64,000 nt of DNA from Pseudolabrys sp035701845 (GTDB lineage: Bacteria > Pseudomonadota > Alphaproteobacteria > Rhizobiales > Xanthobacteraceae): contig DASSRJ010000064.1 in NCBI GenBank assembly GCA_035701845.1, positions 37,885 to 101,884 of the forward strand, in the 5' to 3' direction. A model generated the notes under the pieces. It was not told where the DNA came from and ran no database searches. It worked only from the letters and a program-made list of their open reading frames with translations. The translations under genes were made by a program, and so were the position numbers. Positions 43,489-51,939 of the stretch are shown one piece after another. Numbering within the stretch: position 1 is the stretch's first letter; each line of letters opens with the position of its first letter.

Positions 43489-43659
43489 TTGCCGCTTTTC
43501 TCCGCTGTCGATTACCGTCGATATGCCGCGGAATGCGTGAGGTTGGCGCAGCAGGTTGCCGATCCCGACGACAAGGCACGACTGCTGGATATGGCCGAAA
43601 CGCTCCGGCAGCTCGCCGACAGGAACGAAATCAGACGTGCAGACCCACCCGAAGATTGA
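43489..43659 (+). CDS. Small conserved protein of the YRRYAAECxRLA type
   Basis: This 56-aa helical protein starts at TTG 43489, with GGGGAGG 5 bases before it. The body VDYRRYAAECVRLAQQVADP continues into DDKARLLDMAETLRQLADRN. This pattern is repeated in many short Bradyrhizobium-family hypothetical proteins of 55-75 residues. No signal peptide. The function is unknown. Confidence 0.6.
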   Translation: MPLFSAVDYRRYAAECVRLAQQVADPDDKARLLDMAETLRQLADRNEIRRADPPED

Positions 43660-43840
43660 CCGGGCCCCTCGCCATCCGGCGGTGTCATTCTTTCGTCTGC
43701 ATAGGCCCGACGAAGGCACGGCGGGTTTCGTGTGAACCGGAGCGCGCGACGCGTATTTTGACCAGACTCGCCCGCCTTAATCATTCATCAACCATGTCGG
43801 CGCACCATCCTACCGGCGCAACCGCTGGTGGGACCTTTCC

Positions 43841-45016
43841 GTGCGGACCAATCGTGGCTGGCTCTGTTTTTTCGGGGCGGCTTTTGTCTGTTCTTTGAGT
43901 GCGTACGGCCACGCAGAAGACGGCGTATCCAAAGACAGCATTCTTTTCGGACAAGTCGCTGCGCTCAATGGCCCGGCGCAGGCGCTCGGTCAGGGAATGC
44001 GCGAGGGTATCCTTGCGGCATTCGAGGAAGCCAACCGCGCCGGCGGCGTCAACGGCCGCAAGCTCGAGCTCAAGTCGATTGACGACAGCTACGAGCCCGA
44101 GAAGACGATCGAAGGCACGAACAAGGCAATCAGGGAAGACAAGGTTTTCGCCCTCGTCGGAGCGGTGGGAACGCCCACGTCGAAGGCCGGCCAGCCGATA
44201 GCGACAGCAGCCAAGGTGCCGTTCATCGGCCCTTTCACCGGCGCGGAATTTCTCCGCAATCCATTCAACCGCTACGTCGTCAATATTCGCGCCTCGTACT
44301 TTCAGGAAACCGAGGCCTGGATCGAGCACCTGACCAATGATCTTGGCGTCACCAGGATCGCCATCCTGTATCAGGACGACGCATTCGGTCTTTCCGGCCT
44401 CGCCGGCGTGAAAAAGGCGATGGAGAAGCGAAACCTGTCGCTGGTCGCCGAAGGCACCTTCAAGCGCAACACCACCGCCATCAAATCGGCGCTGCTCGAG
44501 ATCATGAAAGGCCAGCCGCAGGCAGTCGTGACGGTCGGCCCCTACAAGCCGATCGCGGCATTCATCAGGCTCGCGCGCCAGCTCAAGGTCGATGCGACAT
44601 TCGTCGCAATTTCTTTCGTGGGATCGGATTCTCTCGCACAGGAACTCGGAAACGACGGCGCCGGCGTCGTCGTGAGTCAGGTCGTACCTTTCCCGGGTGA
44701 CAAATCATTGCCGGTCGTGGCGTCGTACCAATCCGCGCTCAAAGCTGTGAATGAAAAGTCGAAGCCCGGGTTCGTGTCGCTCGAAGGCTATCTCGTCGGC
44801 GGCCTCGTGGTCGAAGCGATCAGGCGAATTTCGGGGGAGCCGACACGCGAAGCGTTCCTGGACGCCATCGAACGCGAGCCGGTCGACCTCGGCGGTATCA
44901 AATTCACGTTCAGCGCCACGAAAAACCAGGGCTCAAACCAGGTCTATTTCACCGTGCTGCAACCGGACGGCATTTTCCGGCCGGTGACGAAGCTCGTGAG
45001 GACCGTCGCCAGATGA
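43841..45016 (+). CDS. Periplasmic binding protein, branched-chain amino acid/amide type (Peripla_BP_6)
   Basis: The 391-aa product has a signal peptide (to about residue 25) and the Leu/Ile/Val-binding fold: SKDSILFGQVAALNGPAQAL, ILAAFEEANRAGGVNGRKLE and AILYQDDAFGLSGLAGVKKA. The start is GTG 43841. The chemoreceptor gene follows after 19 bases on the same strand, and no permease or ATPase gene is present. The likely role is therefore ligand capture and presentation to the receptor rather than transport. The ligand is unknown. Confidence 0.87.
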   Translation: MRTNRGWLCFFGAAFVCSLSAYGHAEDGVSKDSILFGQVAALNGPAQALGQGMREGILAAFEEANRAGGVNGRKLELKSIDDSYEPEKTIEGTNKAIREDKVFALVGAVGTPTSKAGQPIATAAKVPFIGPFTGAEFLRNPFNRYVVNIRASYFQETEAWIEHLTNDLGVTRIAILYQDDAFGLSGLAGVKKAMEKRNLSLVAEGTFKRNTTAIKSALLEIMKGQPQAVVTVGPYKPIAAFIRLARQLKVDATFVAISFVGSDSLAQELGNDGAGVVVSQVVPFPGDKSLPVVASYQSALKAVNEKSKPGFVSLEGYLVGGLVVEAIRRISGEPTREAFLDAIEREPVDLGGIKFTFSATKNQGSNQVYFTVLQPDGIFRPVTKLVRTVAR

Positions 45017-45035
45017 CGGCCAGCGTTTAACCGAA

Positions 45036-47174
45036 ATGCTCATGCGCTCGACCAACTCAGCGGAAAAACCGGCTCAAGCCTCTCGCGCTTCCGGCTGGCT
45101 TTCCACCATTCGCGCCCGGCTCTACCTCGCCTTCGGCTTTGCTGCCGCGCTGACGATCATCGGCGCATCCATCGCGTTCTATGAATTCACCATCATCGGA
45201 TCCACAACCAACGAAATTGTCTCGCGCAGCCTTCCGGCCACGGCCGTATCGCTTCGTCTCGCAGAACAGGCAAGCAGTCTCGTGTCCTCGGGGCCGCGCC
45301 TGATGAACGCCGGAACCGACAAGATCCGCGCGGAAATCCTGGCCGACATCAACAAGCAGGAAAAAAATCTGGAAAACGGCACCGGCCAGCTGAGGACGCT
45401 CGGCATCGGCAATGCCGATGACATCGAGACGAGTCGCAAGGCCCTGGCCGAACGCCTTCAGACGCTCAATCAGGCGGTCTCAAATCGTATTTCCATGTCG
45501 AGCGAGCGGTCTTATCTGGCTTCCTCGGTTCGTGCCGCGCATGAGGCCCTCCTGATCGGGCTCGCGCCGGCCATCGATGACGCAAATTTCGACCTGATGA
45601 TGAACGCCAGGCAGGAAGGCGCCGCCGCGATTGAGACAAGGCTTGAATATCTGCGCCGGCTTTTGGAGACTGAATCGGAATCGAATTTGCTGGCCGGCCT
45701 GTTGACGGAAGCCTCGCTCGTCAGCGATCCAAGCCGGCTGGAGCCGTTGCGCGACCTTATCGCATCCGCTCAACGAAAAATAACCAAGAACCTGAATGCG
45801 ATCCCCGATCGTCCGCAACAGGAAAAACTGACCGCGCTTTACAAGCAACTTGGCGCCATTGGCGCCGACGACGGCATCATCGCCGCGCGGGCCTACGAGC
45901 TCAATCAGCAGCACGAAGCGCAAGTCGCGTTCGCGGCCGCACAAAAGGACGCCGCCAGGCTCAAGCGCGCGGTTGACGCCCTGGTCGAACAGCAGGGAAC
46001 CACCGCGCAACACATATCCGGTTTTGCGAGCAGCCAAATCAACTCCGGCAAGCTCATTTTGACCGTCTTGTCGATTGCGGCGGTCCTCGGCGCAGCCTTG
46101 GTGGCATGGCTCTACGTTGGGCGTAGCGTCGCGCGGCGCCTCGGCTTCCTCAGCGAGGCGATGCGGCGTATCGCCGGTGGCGATCTCAACATCGAAATCC
46201 AGGACACCCGCAGCGACGAGATCGGAGAAATGGGGCGGACGCTTTCGTTCTTCCGCCAGGCAACGGCCGATGCGGCATCCGCGCGCCGCAAGGAAAGCGA
46301 GCAGACGCGGGCGCTGGAATCGCGCCGGCAGCTCGTCGAAACCGCGACGCAGGAATTCGAACGGGCGGTATCCAGTATCGTTCAGACGCTCGACCGGGCG
46401 GCCGGCGCGATGGACAGCTCCGCCCGCGAAATGGCGAACAGCGCCGGCCGTAATCAGGAGCAGGCGCTCGCGACAGCGGCAGCGTCGGAGCAGGCAACGA
46501 CAAACGTCGGCATCGTTGCGACGGCTGCCGAGGAAATCGCCCAGTCGATCGAGCATATTGCCGCACGCGTCGCAAATTCGGCGAACGTCGCGACGCAGGC
46601 GACCGACCAGGCGCGAGCGATCACCGAGGCAGTCGAGAGCCTGTCGGCCTCAGTGGATGAAATCGGCGAAGTCAGTGACCTCATCAGCAGCATCGCCGCG
46701 CAGACGAACCTGCTTGCGCTCAATGCGACAATCGAGGCCGCCCGTGCCGGAGAAGCCGGGCGCGGCTTTGCCGTGGTCGCACAGGAGGTCAAGGGTCTCG
46801 CCGGCCAGACCGCCAAGGCGACCGAGGAAATTACCCGGCATATCGTCTCGATCGAGCAGACAACGGAACGGTCCGTCCACGCGATCAAGAAGATCGCCAC
46901 CACGATCGAGCAGCTCAGTGAAGTGGCCAATGACGTTGCGGTCGGGATGCGACAACAGGATGCGGTGACGCAGGAAATCGCACGCAATGCCGGCGCGGCC
47001 GCCAAAGGAACGCGCGACGTGTCCGAAAACATCACTGAAGTCTCGAACAGCGCCATAAAGACCGGCCGGATCGCCTCGACGGTTCTTACGGCGGCTGCCG
47101 AATTAGCCGATCAATCTCACCTGCTCCGGCGCGAGGTTGAACGCTACCTCGCGCAGCTGCGGGTGGCGTCGTAG
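45036..47174 (+). CDS. Methyl-accepting chemotaxis-type receptor with a TorS-like helical sensor domain
   Basis: The 712-aa inner-membrane protein has TM1 at about 30-52, a large all-helical periplasmic domain resembling the TorS sensor bundle, TM2 at about 340-362, and a HAMP domain (LGFLSEAMRRIAGGDLNIEI). The signalling hairpin tip reads LISSIAAQTNLLALNATIEA followed by ARAGEAGRGFAVVAQEVKGL. In TorS the helical bundle is read by a periplasmic binding protein, which matches the adjacent binding-protein gene. No methylesterase-docking pentapeptide is seen at the end. Confidence 0.88.
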   Translation: MLMRSTNSAEKPAQASRASGWLSTIRARLYLAFGFAAALTIIGASIAFYEFTIIGSTTNEIVSRSLPATAVSLRLAEQASSLVSSGPRLMNAGTDKIRAEILADINKQEKNLENGTGQLRTLGIGNADDIETSRKALAERLQTLNQAVSNRISMSSERSYLASSVRAAHEALLIGLAPAIDDANFDLMMNARQEGAAAIETRLEYLRRLLETESESNLLAGLLTEASLVSDPSRLEPLRDLIASAQRKITKNLNAIPDRPQQEKLTALYKQLGAIGADDGIIAARAYELNQQHEAQVAFAAAQKDAARLKRAVDALVEQQGTTAQHISGFASSQINSGKLILTVLSIAAVLGAALVAWLYVGRSVARRLGFLSEAMRRIAGGDLNIEIQDTRSDEIGEMGRTLSFFRQATADAASARRKESEQTRALESRRQLVETATQEFERAVSSIVQTLDRAAGAMDSSAREMANSAGRNQEQALATAAASEQATTNVGIVATAAEEIAQSIEHIAARVANSANVATQATDQARAITEAVESLSASVDEIGEVSDLISSIAAQTNLLALNATIEAARAGEAGRGFAVVAQEVKGLAGQTAKATEEITRHIVSIEQTTERSVHAIKKIATTIEQLSEVANDVAVGMRQQDAVTQEIARNAGAAAKGTRDVSENITEVSNSAIKTGRIASTVLTAAAELADQSHLLRREVERYLAQLRVAS

Positions 47175-47185
47175 GCCGGCTCCGT

Positions 47186-47392
47186 TCAGAAGTTTTCCTC
47201 GGAACGTGGCGACAGGCCGCCCTTGCGGGCGCACCCGTACTCTTCGCAAAGGTAGGAAAGGTCGCCCTCGCAGGCGTAGCCGGTGACCGGACACAGTCCT
47301 GGCGGTCCCTGGCCGTCGTTCGGCGCGACCGCCGTAAAGAACCAGGGATCATCCCACAAAGACTTTCCCACCACGGCCTCCATCACCGTCAT
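47186..47392 (-). CDS. Small Cys-rich protein, coupled second gene
   Basis: The 68-aa protein has MTVMEAVVGKSLWDDPWFFT at the start and five Cys in CPVTGYACEGDLSYLCEEYG and CARKGG. This suggests a small metal- or disulfide-binding fold with no signal peptide. The ATG at 47392 shares ATGA with the stop of the upstream gene, a sign of translational coupling. A GTG at 47422 would extend it by ten residues. The function is unknown. Confidence 0.62.
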   Translation of the reverse strand: MTVMEAVVGKSLWDDPWFFTAVAPNDGQGPPGLCPVTGYACEGDLSYLCEEYGCARKGGLSPRSEENF

Positions 47393-47595
47393 GGCTTCCA
47401 GCGATACGGGCCGCTCCGCCACGGATGGTCCAGTGGCAGGAGATGCGCATGCCGTGCGATCACGAGATGGGCTTCACGGCGACGCGACTTTTTCAGCGCG
47501 TTCATGAAGCGGGAGAACGGTGTCCTTTGTGCCTCCCGCCGCCCGGCCCGGGTGAGGACTGCGGCGGGAGTGCGGACGCCGACTGCGGCATTCAT
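47389..47595 (-). CDS. Small basic protein of the ESRRRQAxxxIxRYRHL type
   Basis: The 68-aa protein starts after AAGGAGAATCTC. Its core FMNALKKSRRREAHLVIARH resembles a short Hyphomicrobiales family whose members carry a basic helix followed by RYRHLI. It overlaps the next gene by ATGA. No known domain or function is recognised. Confidence 0.55.
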   Translation of the reverse strand: MNAAVGVRTPAAVLTRAGRREAQRTPFSRFMNALKKSRRREAHLVIARHAHLLPLDHPWRSGPYRWKP

Positions 47596-47635
47596 GAGAT
47601 TCTCCTTTTCAGGAACAGTTTCCGGATGGCCGGCC

Positions 47636-48496
47636 TCACCGCTTCATGATGACGACTTCCAGATACTCGCTCGGCACGACCATTGTGCCGTCGTCCGCCT
47701 TGTTCATGCGGGCGATGAGATCGTAGAGGTCCTTCTCGAGCGCGTTCTGCTTCCGGGTGTCGAGAGCAGCGAACGCTTTGAGGGTCGGGCCGTAGAAGGT
47801 CCTGAACACGTCGACGAAATGTTCAGGCGACCGATAGCGGAAGTTGAAATGGCGCGACTCGGTCTTGATCCATGCAGCGGCCGGGCCGAACATTTCGGTC
47901 AGGCGCGCGCGCGTGCCCCAGAGCAACGGCGATTTTGCCGCTGCGGGCGGCGCGATGTATTTGCCGAGCGCCTTGAACAGGTGGCCGATAAAGCCGTCCG
48001 GCGTCCAGTTGGTCAGACCGATCTGACCGCCCGGCCTGCAGACGCGCAGGAGTTCCGCGGCGGCACGATCCTGATTGGGCGTGAACATGACGCCGAACGT
48101 CGAGACGACCGTGTCGAACGCGCCGTCGTCGAACGGCAGTGCTTCGGCATCGGCCACCCTGAATTCGATTGGCAGGCCCTCAGCCAGCGCGCGTGCACGT
48201 CCGCGCTCAAGGAGGCTCGCCACATAGTCCGTTGAAATCACGTCGCACCAGCGGCGCGCCGCGGCGAGGCTCACCATTCCGTTGCCGGCAGCGACATCGA
48301 GCACCTTGCGGCCGGAGCGAAGGTCGAGCGCTTCGCAAAGCTCCTCGCCGACGATTTGCAGGGTCGTGCCCACGACGGCATAGTCGCCCGACGACCAGGC
48401 GGCGTGCTGCCGGGCCTTTATTGCGGCAAGATCGGCTGATGTGGTGGGTGCTTCCGGGCCGGCTGGCCTGGCGCCTGTAAGGGTCGCGACGTTCAT
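47636..48496 (-). CDS. Class I SAM-dependent methyltransferase
   Basis: The 286-aa protein has motif I KVLDVAAGNGMVSLAAARR, motif II FDTVVSTFGVMFTPN and motif III LRVCRPGGQIGLTNW, as in the UbiE/COQ5-like group. ATG 48496 follows AGGAGATTCCG; the frame extends to 48523 without that site. It is divergent from the winged-helix regulator at 48639 across a 142-bp gap, so that regulator may control it. The substrate is unknown. Confidence 0.85.
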   Translation of the reverse strand: MNVATLTGARPAGPEAPTTSADLAAIKARQHAAWSSGDYAVVGTTLQIVGEELCEALDLRSGRKVLDVAAGNGMVSLAAARRWCDVISTDYVASLLERGRARALAEGLPIEFRVADAEALPFDDGAFDTVVSTFGVMFTPNQDRAAAELLRVCRPGGQIGLTNWTPDGFIGHLFKALGKYIAPPAAAKSPLLWGTRARLTEMFGPAAAWIKTESRHFNFRYRSPEHFVDVFRTFYGPTLKAFAALDTRKQNALEKDLYDLIARMNKADDGTMVVPSEYLEVVIMKR

Positions 48497-48638
48497 CGGA
48501 ATCTCCTGTCCAATTTCCAACATGATTGGGAGGTGAGTACCGCCAACGCGCGCCGAAGGCTTTGCCCGGGCCTTGATTTGTCCTTGAGACGGGCTTGATT
48601 ATTTCCCGAGACCTGGCTTGCACTGGTGGGGGGCGCCA

Positions 48639-50216
48639 ATGCAGTTTCTCTTTGGTGATCATACACTTGACGCCGGCCGGCGCGAGCTGCGCCGTGGCGC
48701 GGAGCCCATTGCCGTCGAGCCGCAGGTCTTCGACCTGTTGATTTACCTGGTCGAGAACCGTGACCGGGTGGTCAGCAAGGACGACCTGATCGCATCGGTT
48801 TGGGGTGGCCGAGTCGTGTCCGATTCGACGCTGACGAGCCGCATCAATGCCGCCCGCAAGGCTGTGGGCGACAGCGGCGGCGATCAGAAGCTGATCCGCA
48901 CCATTGCGCGCAAAGGCCTGCGATTCGTAGGCGACGTGCGCGTGACACCCTTGGGCACGGAATCACCCGACTTGATGCCCCGCGCGCACGAAGACGCTCA
49001 GGGATCGTCGCACCCGGCCCTACCCTTGCCCGACCGGCCCGCCATCGCGGTGCTGCCGTTCGTCAATCTCAGCGGCGACCCCGAGCAGGAATATTTTTCG
49101 GACGGAATCAGCGAAGACATCATCGCGGCCTTGTCGAAGCTGCGCTGGTTCTTCGTGATTGCACGCAATTCCTCGTTCACGTTCAAAGGCAAAGCCGTCC
49201 ACATGAAGCAGGTCGCCGAGGATCTCGGCGTCGGCTACGTCGTCGAAGGCAGCGTGCGCAAGAGCGGCGAGCGCGTGCGCATCACGGCGCAACTCAACGA
49301 CGTCGCAACCGGAGCGCACATCTGGGCCGAGCGGTATGATCGTGACATTGCCGACGTTTTCGCGGTGCAGGACGAAATCACCGAAGCAATTGTCGCGGCG
49401 ATCGAACCGCAACTCTATGCCGCGGAAAATTTCCGCGCGCAGCGCAAGCCGCCCGACAGCCTGGACGCGTGGGACCTTGTGATGCGGGGATTGTCGCATT
49501 ACTGGAGGCTGACGCGGCAGGACAACATGGTCGCGCAGGCGATGCTGGAAAAGGCAACCGCCATCGACCCCAATTACGGGCAGGCCCTCGGCGTGCTTGC
49601 GGCCGCCCATACTTTCGCCGCCCATATGGGCTGGGCCGAAATGTCAAAGGCGGTGCCGATCGCCGAACGTGCGGCCCTTGCGGCGCTCCGCGCCGACAGC
49701 GAGGACCCATGGGCTCACTACGCGCTGGGCAATGTTTACCTGTTCACGCGCCGTTTTGACGACTCGCTTGCGGAGTTCGAGCTGGCGTTGCGTCTCAACC
49801 CGAATTTTTCGCTGGCGCAGTGCTACTATGGCCTCACGCTCTGCTACTGCGGCCGATGGGAGGATGGCGATCTGGCGGCGCGCCGCGCGTTGCGCCTGAG
49901 CCCGCGCGACCCGTTCTCGGCGCTTTACTACGGCATTGCCGCCTACTCGCAGTACAACGGTCACAACTACGACGAAGCCATGCGGTTTGCCCGCGAGTCT
50001 ATCCGCGAACGTAACGATTTTGTCGGCGGTCACCGGGTGCTTACGGCGTCCGCCGGCATGGCCGGGCGCAGCGACGCCGCCGCGGCGGCACTGCAGGAAC
50101 TGCGCCGCGTCCAGCCCAATATTTCACTGAGCTGGATTGCGAAAGAAATGCCGTTCAAGCACGACGAGGACCGGAAGCATTACCTGGAAGGCTTCCGGCG
50201 CGCCGGCCTGGAGTAA
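48639..50216 (+). CDS. CadC-like winged-helix regulator with TolB-like and TPR domains
   Basis: The 525-aa protein opens with an OmpR/PhoB-type DNA-binding domain (about 1-95; VFDLLIYLVENRDRVVSKDD and SRINAARKAVGD). A TolB N-like/adenylate-cyclase-associated segment follows (IAVLPFVNLSGDPEQEYFSD), and then TPR repeats from about 280 on. No membrane helix is seen, unlike CadC. Such proteins are widespread in Bradyrhizobium-type genomes and their signals are mostly unknown. It is divergent from the methyltransferase gene. Confidence 0.83.
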   Translation: MQFLFGDHTLDAGRRELRRGAEPIAVEPQVFDLLIYLVENRDRVVSKDDLIASVWGGRVVSDSTLTSRINAARKAVGDSGGDQKLIRTIARKGLRFVGDVRVTPLGTESPDLMPRAHEDAQGSSHPALPLPDRPAIAVLPFVNLSGDPEQEYFSDGISEDIIAALSKLRWFFVIARNSSFTFKGKAVHMKQVAEDLGVGYVVEGSVRKSGERVRITAQLNDVATGAHIWAERYDRDIADVFAVQDEITEAIVAAIEPQLYAAENFRAQRKPPDSLDAWDLVMRGLSHYWRLTRQDNMVAQAMLEKATAIDPNYGQALGVLAAAHTFAAHMGWAEMSKAVPIAERAALAALRADSEDPWAHYALGNVYLFTRRFDDSLAEFELALRLNPNFSLAQCYYGLTLCYCGRWEDGDLAARRALRLSPRDPFSALYYGIAAYSQYNGHNYDEAMRFARESIRERNDFVGGHRVLTASAGMAGRSDAAAAALQELRRVQPNISLSWIAKEMPFKHDEDRKHYLEGFRRAGLE

Positions 50217-50234
50217 CGGCAAGCCCGGACCCGG

Positions 50235-51095
50235 TCAGTCCTGCAAGGCCCCGAGCCCATAGACGACTCGCATCACCGGGCTCATCTGAAGCCCGATCTG
50301 GTTGAACCACCCTGCGAACACGTTCAGGATCGTACCGCTGCGAAAGATCTGCGCGAGACCCGTGTTCACGGCGAGACGGAACGCCCAATCGCCGCGCGGC
50401 AGCCCGATCCCATAAGGCTCTACCGACAAATCGTCGGGCAGCATTATGAACGCGTCAGGATTCTTGAACTTCGCACCAACGAGCAGGAGCTTGTCGCTGG
50501 CAAAGCCATCGGCACTGCCGCTTTCCAGCATTGCGATGGCTTCCGGCCCATTCTTGACCGAAATGACCACCGCTTCGATTTTCTGCTGCTTGAGTTGCGC
50601 AATGATTGCCTGTTCGTTCGTCGTTCCGGAGGCAACCGCGATTTTCTTGCCCGCCATATCGGCAAAGCTTCGAATATTCGACGTCTTGCTGACCACGACC
50701 CCGGTGCTTTCCACGAAGATAAAGTTGGAAAAGTCTACTTCCTTCATCCGGCCCAAAGTCACGGTGCTCGAGCCGCATTCCATGTCGGCCTTCCCGCTCG
50801 CCACCGCCGAGAACCGCGTCTGAAGTGTAACAGGGACCCACTCGATCGTGAGGCTGCCTGCATTGAGCTGCCGCTCGAGGGATGTCACCACCAGCTTGCA
50901 CAGGTCGATCGAGTAGCCCACCGGCTGGTTGTTATTCACGAACGAAAACGGCCTGGCGTCAGCCCGATACGCGACCTTGACGACCTTTGTGCTTGCGATG
51001 GTCTTCAGCCGGCTGTCGGACGGGACCTGCGTCTGGGCAGAAGCAGCCGCCGTAAAGAAAACCGCCAGGATTGCACTGGTTACTACTCGCAACAT
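50235..51095 (-). CDS. Amino-acid-type periplasmic binding protein (SBP_bac_3)
   Basis: The 286-aa protein has a signal peptide (MLRVVTSAILAVFFTAAASA) and the GltI/GlnH-like binding fold: KVVKVAYRADARPFSFVNNN, VGYSIDLCKLVV and ADMECGSSTVTLGRMKEVDF. The ATG at 51095 follows GGGGGTAAGT. No transporter genes flank it. The open frame extends well upstream to 51359 through a tandem-repeat region but has no credible leader there. Confidence 0.85.
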   Translation of the reverse strand: MLRVVTSAILAVFFTAAASAQTQVPSDSRLKTIASTKVVKVAYRADARPFSFVNNNQPVGYSIDLCKLVVTSLERQLNAGSLTIEWVPVTLQTRFSAVASGKADMECGSSTVTLGRMKEVDFSNFIFVESTGVVVSKTSNIRSFADMAGKKIAVASGTTNEQAIIAQLKQQKIEAVVISVKNGPEAIAMLESGSADGFASDKLLLVGAKFKNPDAFIMLPDDLSVEPYGIGLPRGDWAFRLAVNTGLAQIFRSGTILNVFAGWFNQIGLQMSPVMRVVYGLGALQD

Positions 51096-51245
51096 ACTTA
51101 CCCCCGAATGTTGAAACCGCAGGATCGCGAACGTCGATCCGATCATACCCTGTTTTTTTCCGCAGTGTTGATTCAGATCAATGCCGGATGACCGACCCGG
51201 TACACGTGCTTGAAGACCGTAGGCTTTCAACGGCCTGATCTTTGC

Positions 51246-51287
51246 AATAGTGTTTTTGCAATAGGGTTTTTGCGACAGTGTTTTTGC
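51246..51287. repeat. Three tandem 14-bp repeats
   Basis: aatagtgtttttgc, aatagggtttttgc and gacagtgtttttgc follow one another exactly, 14 bases per copy, with weaker copies on both sides. They lie in the divergent promoter region between the binding-protein gene and the small exported protein gene at 51304. They could be a binding array or a slippage tract. Confidence 0.75.
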
Positions 51288-51303
51288 AACAGGATTCCGG
51301 TTG

Positions 51304-51606
51304 ATGACCATGCTTTGTGGAACGGGCGCAGTGCCTAGAATTCTGCTGGTGGCGGTCATTATTACCGCGACACTTCGTGCGGAGGGAATTGCTCAACCCT
51401 GCAATCCGGCCATCGACGGCACCTACTGTGCGGAGCAGATGGGCAAAAGGCCGAGCGGTCCCGCGACGGCCTCCAGATCGAACCCAAGCCTTGGCCGCGA
51501 CGCCTTCTCAATCGTCCGCGACAATGATCCGGCCACCTTCGGTGCCATCACTTTCGGCGGCGGGACACGATGCATCGGCATTCTGCGCCGGAGCAGCTGC
51601 AACTAA
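51304..51606 (+). CDS. Small exported Cys-containing protein
   Basis: The 100-aa product has a hydrophobic leader (RILLVAVIITATLRAEGIAQ) and a mature part starting PCNPAIDGTYCAEQMGKR, ending with FGGGTRCIGILRRSSCN. The four mature Cys could form two disulfides. ATG 51304 or 51310 is the start. An HdeA-like gene follows after 12 bases, and they may share a transcript. The function is unknown. Confidence 0.6.
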   Translation: MTMLCGTGAVPRILLVAVIITATLRAEGIAQPCNPAIDGTYCAEQMGKRPSGPATASRSNPSLGRDAFSIVRDNDPATFGAITFGGGTRCIGILRRSSCN

Positions 51607-51618
51607 GGAGCTGGAAAA

Positions 51619-51927
51619 ATGAACCCAACGCAAATCGCGGCCGTTCTTGGCGCCGCGGTCCTTCTGGCCGGCGCGGCCGCCCCCGTATCAGCGCAGGACA
51701 GCAGGGATCGCACCGTCGAGCAATTTTCCTGCAAGGACATCATGCGCGAGAGCGGCGCCAATCGCGACGTCGCCATCGCCTTCCTGCGCGGGTTCATGCT
51801 CGGAAAATCAGGAAGCACAAAGTTCAACCTCGACGTGCTGCACAAGCAAAGCGACGATTTCATCGAACGCTGCCTGGTCAATCCCGACGAAAAGGCCATG
51901 GACGCCATGGCCAGGATCATCGGCTAG
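51619..51927 (+). CDS. HdeA/HdeB-family periplasmic protein
   Basis: HdeA/B proteins are acid-activated periplasmic chaperones. The 102-aa product has a signal peptide (to about residue 26), then TVEQFSCKDIMRESGANRDV and the second Cys in DDFIERCLVNPDEKAMDAMA, the family's conserved Cys pair. It starts after AAGGAGC. It lies in a run of small envelope protein genes. Confidence 0.8.
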   Translation: MNPTQIAAVLGAAVLLAGAAAPVSAQDSRDRTVEQFSCKDIMRESGANRDVAIAFLRGFMLGKSGSTKFNLDVLHKQSDDFIERCLVNPDEKAMDAMARIIG

Positions 51928-51939
51928 GGAAAATCTGCG

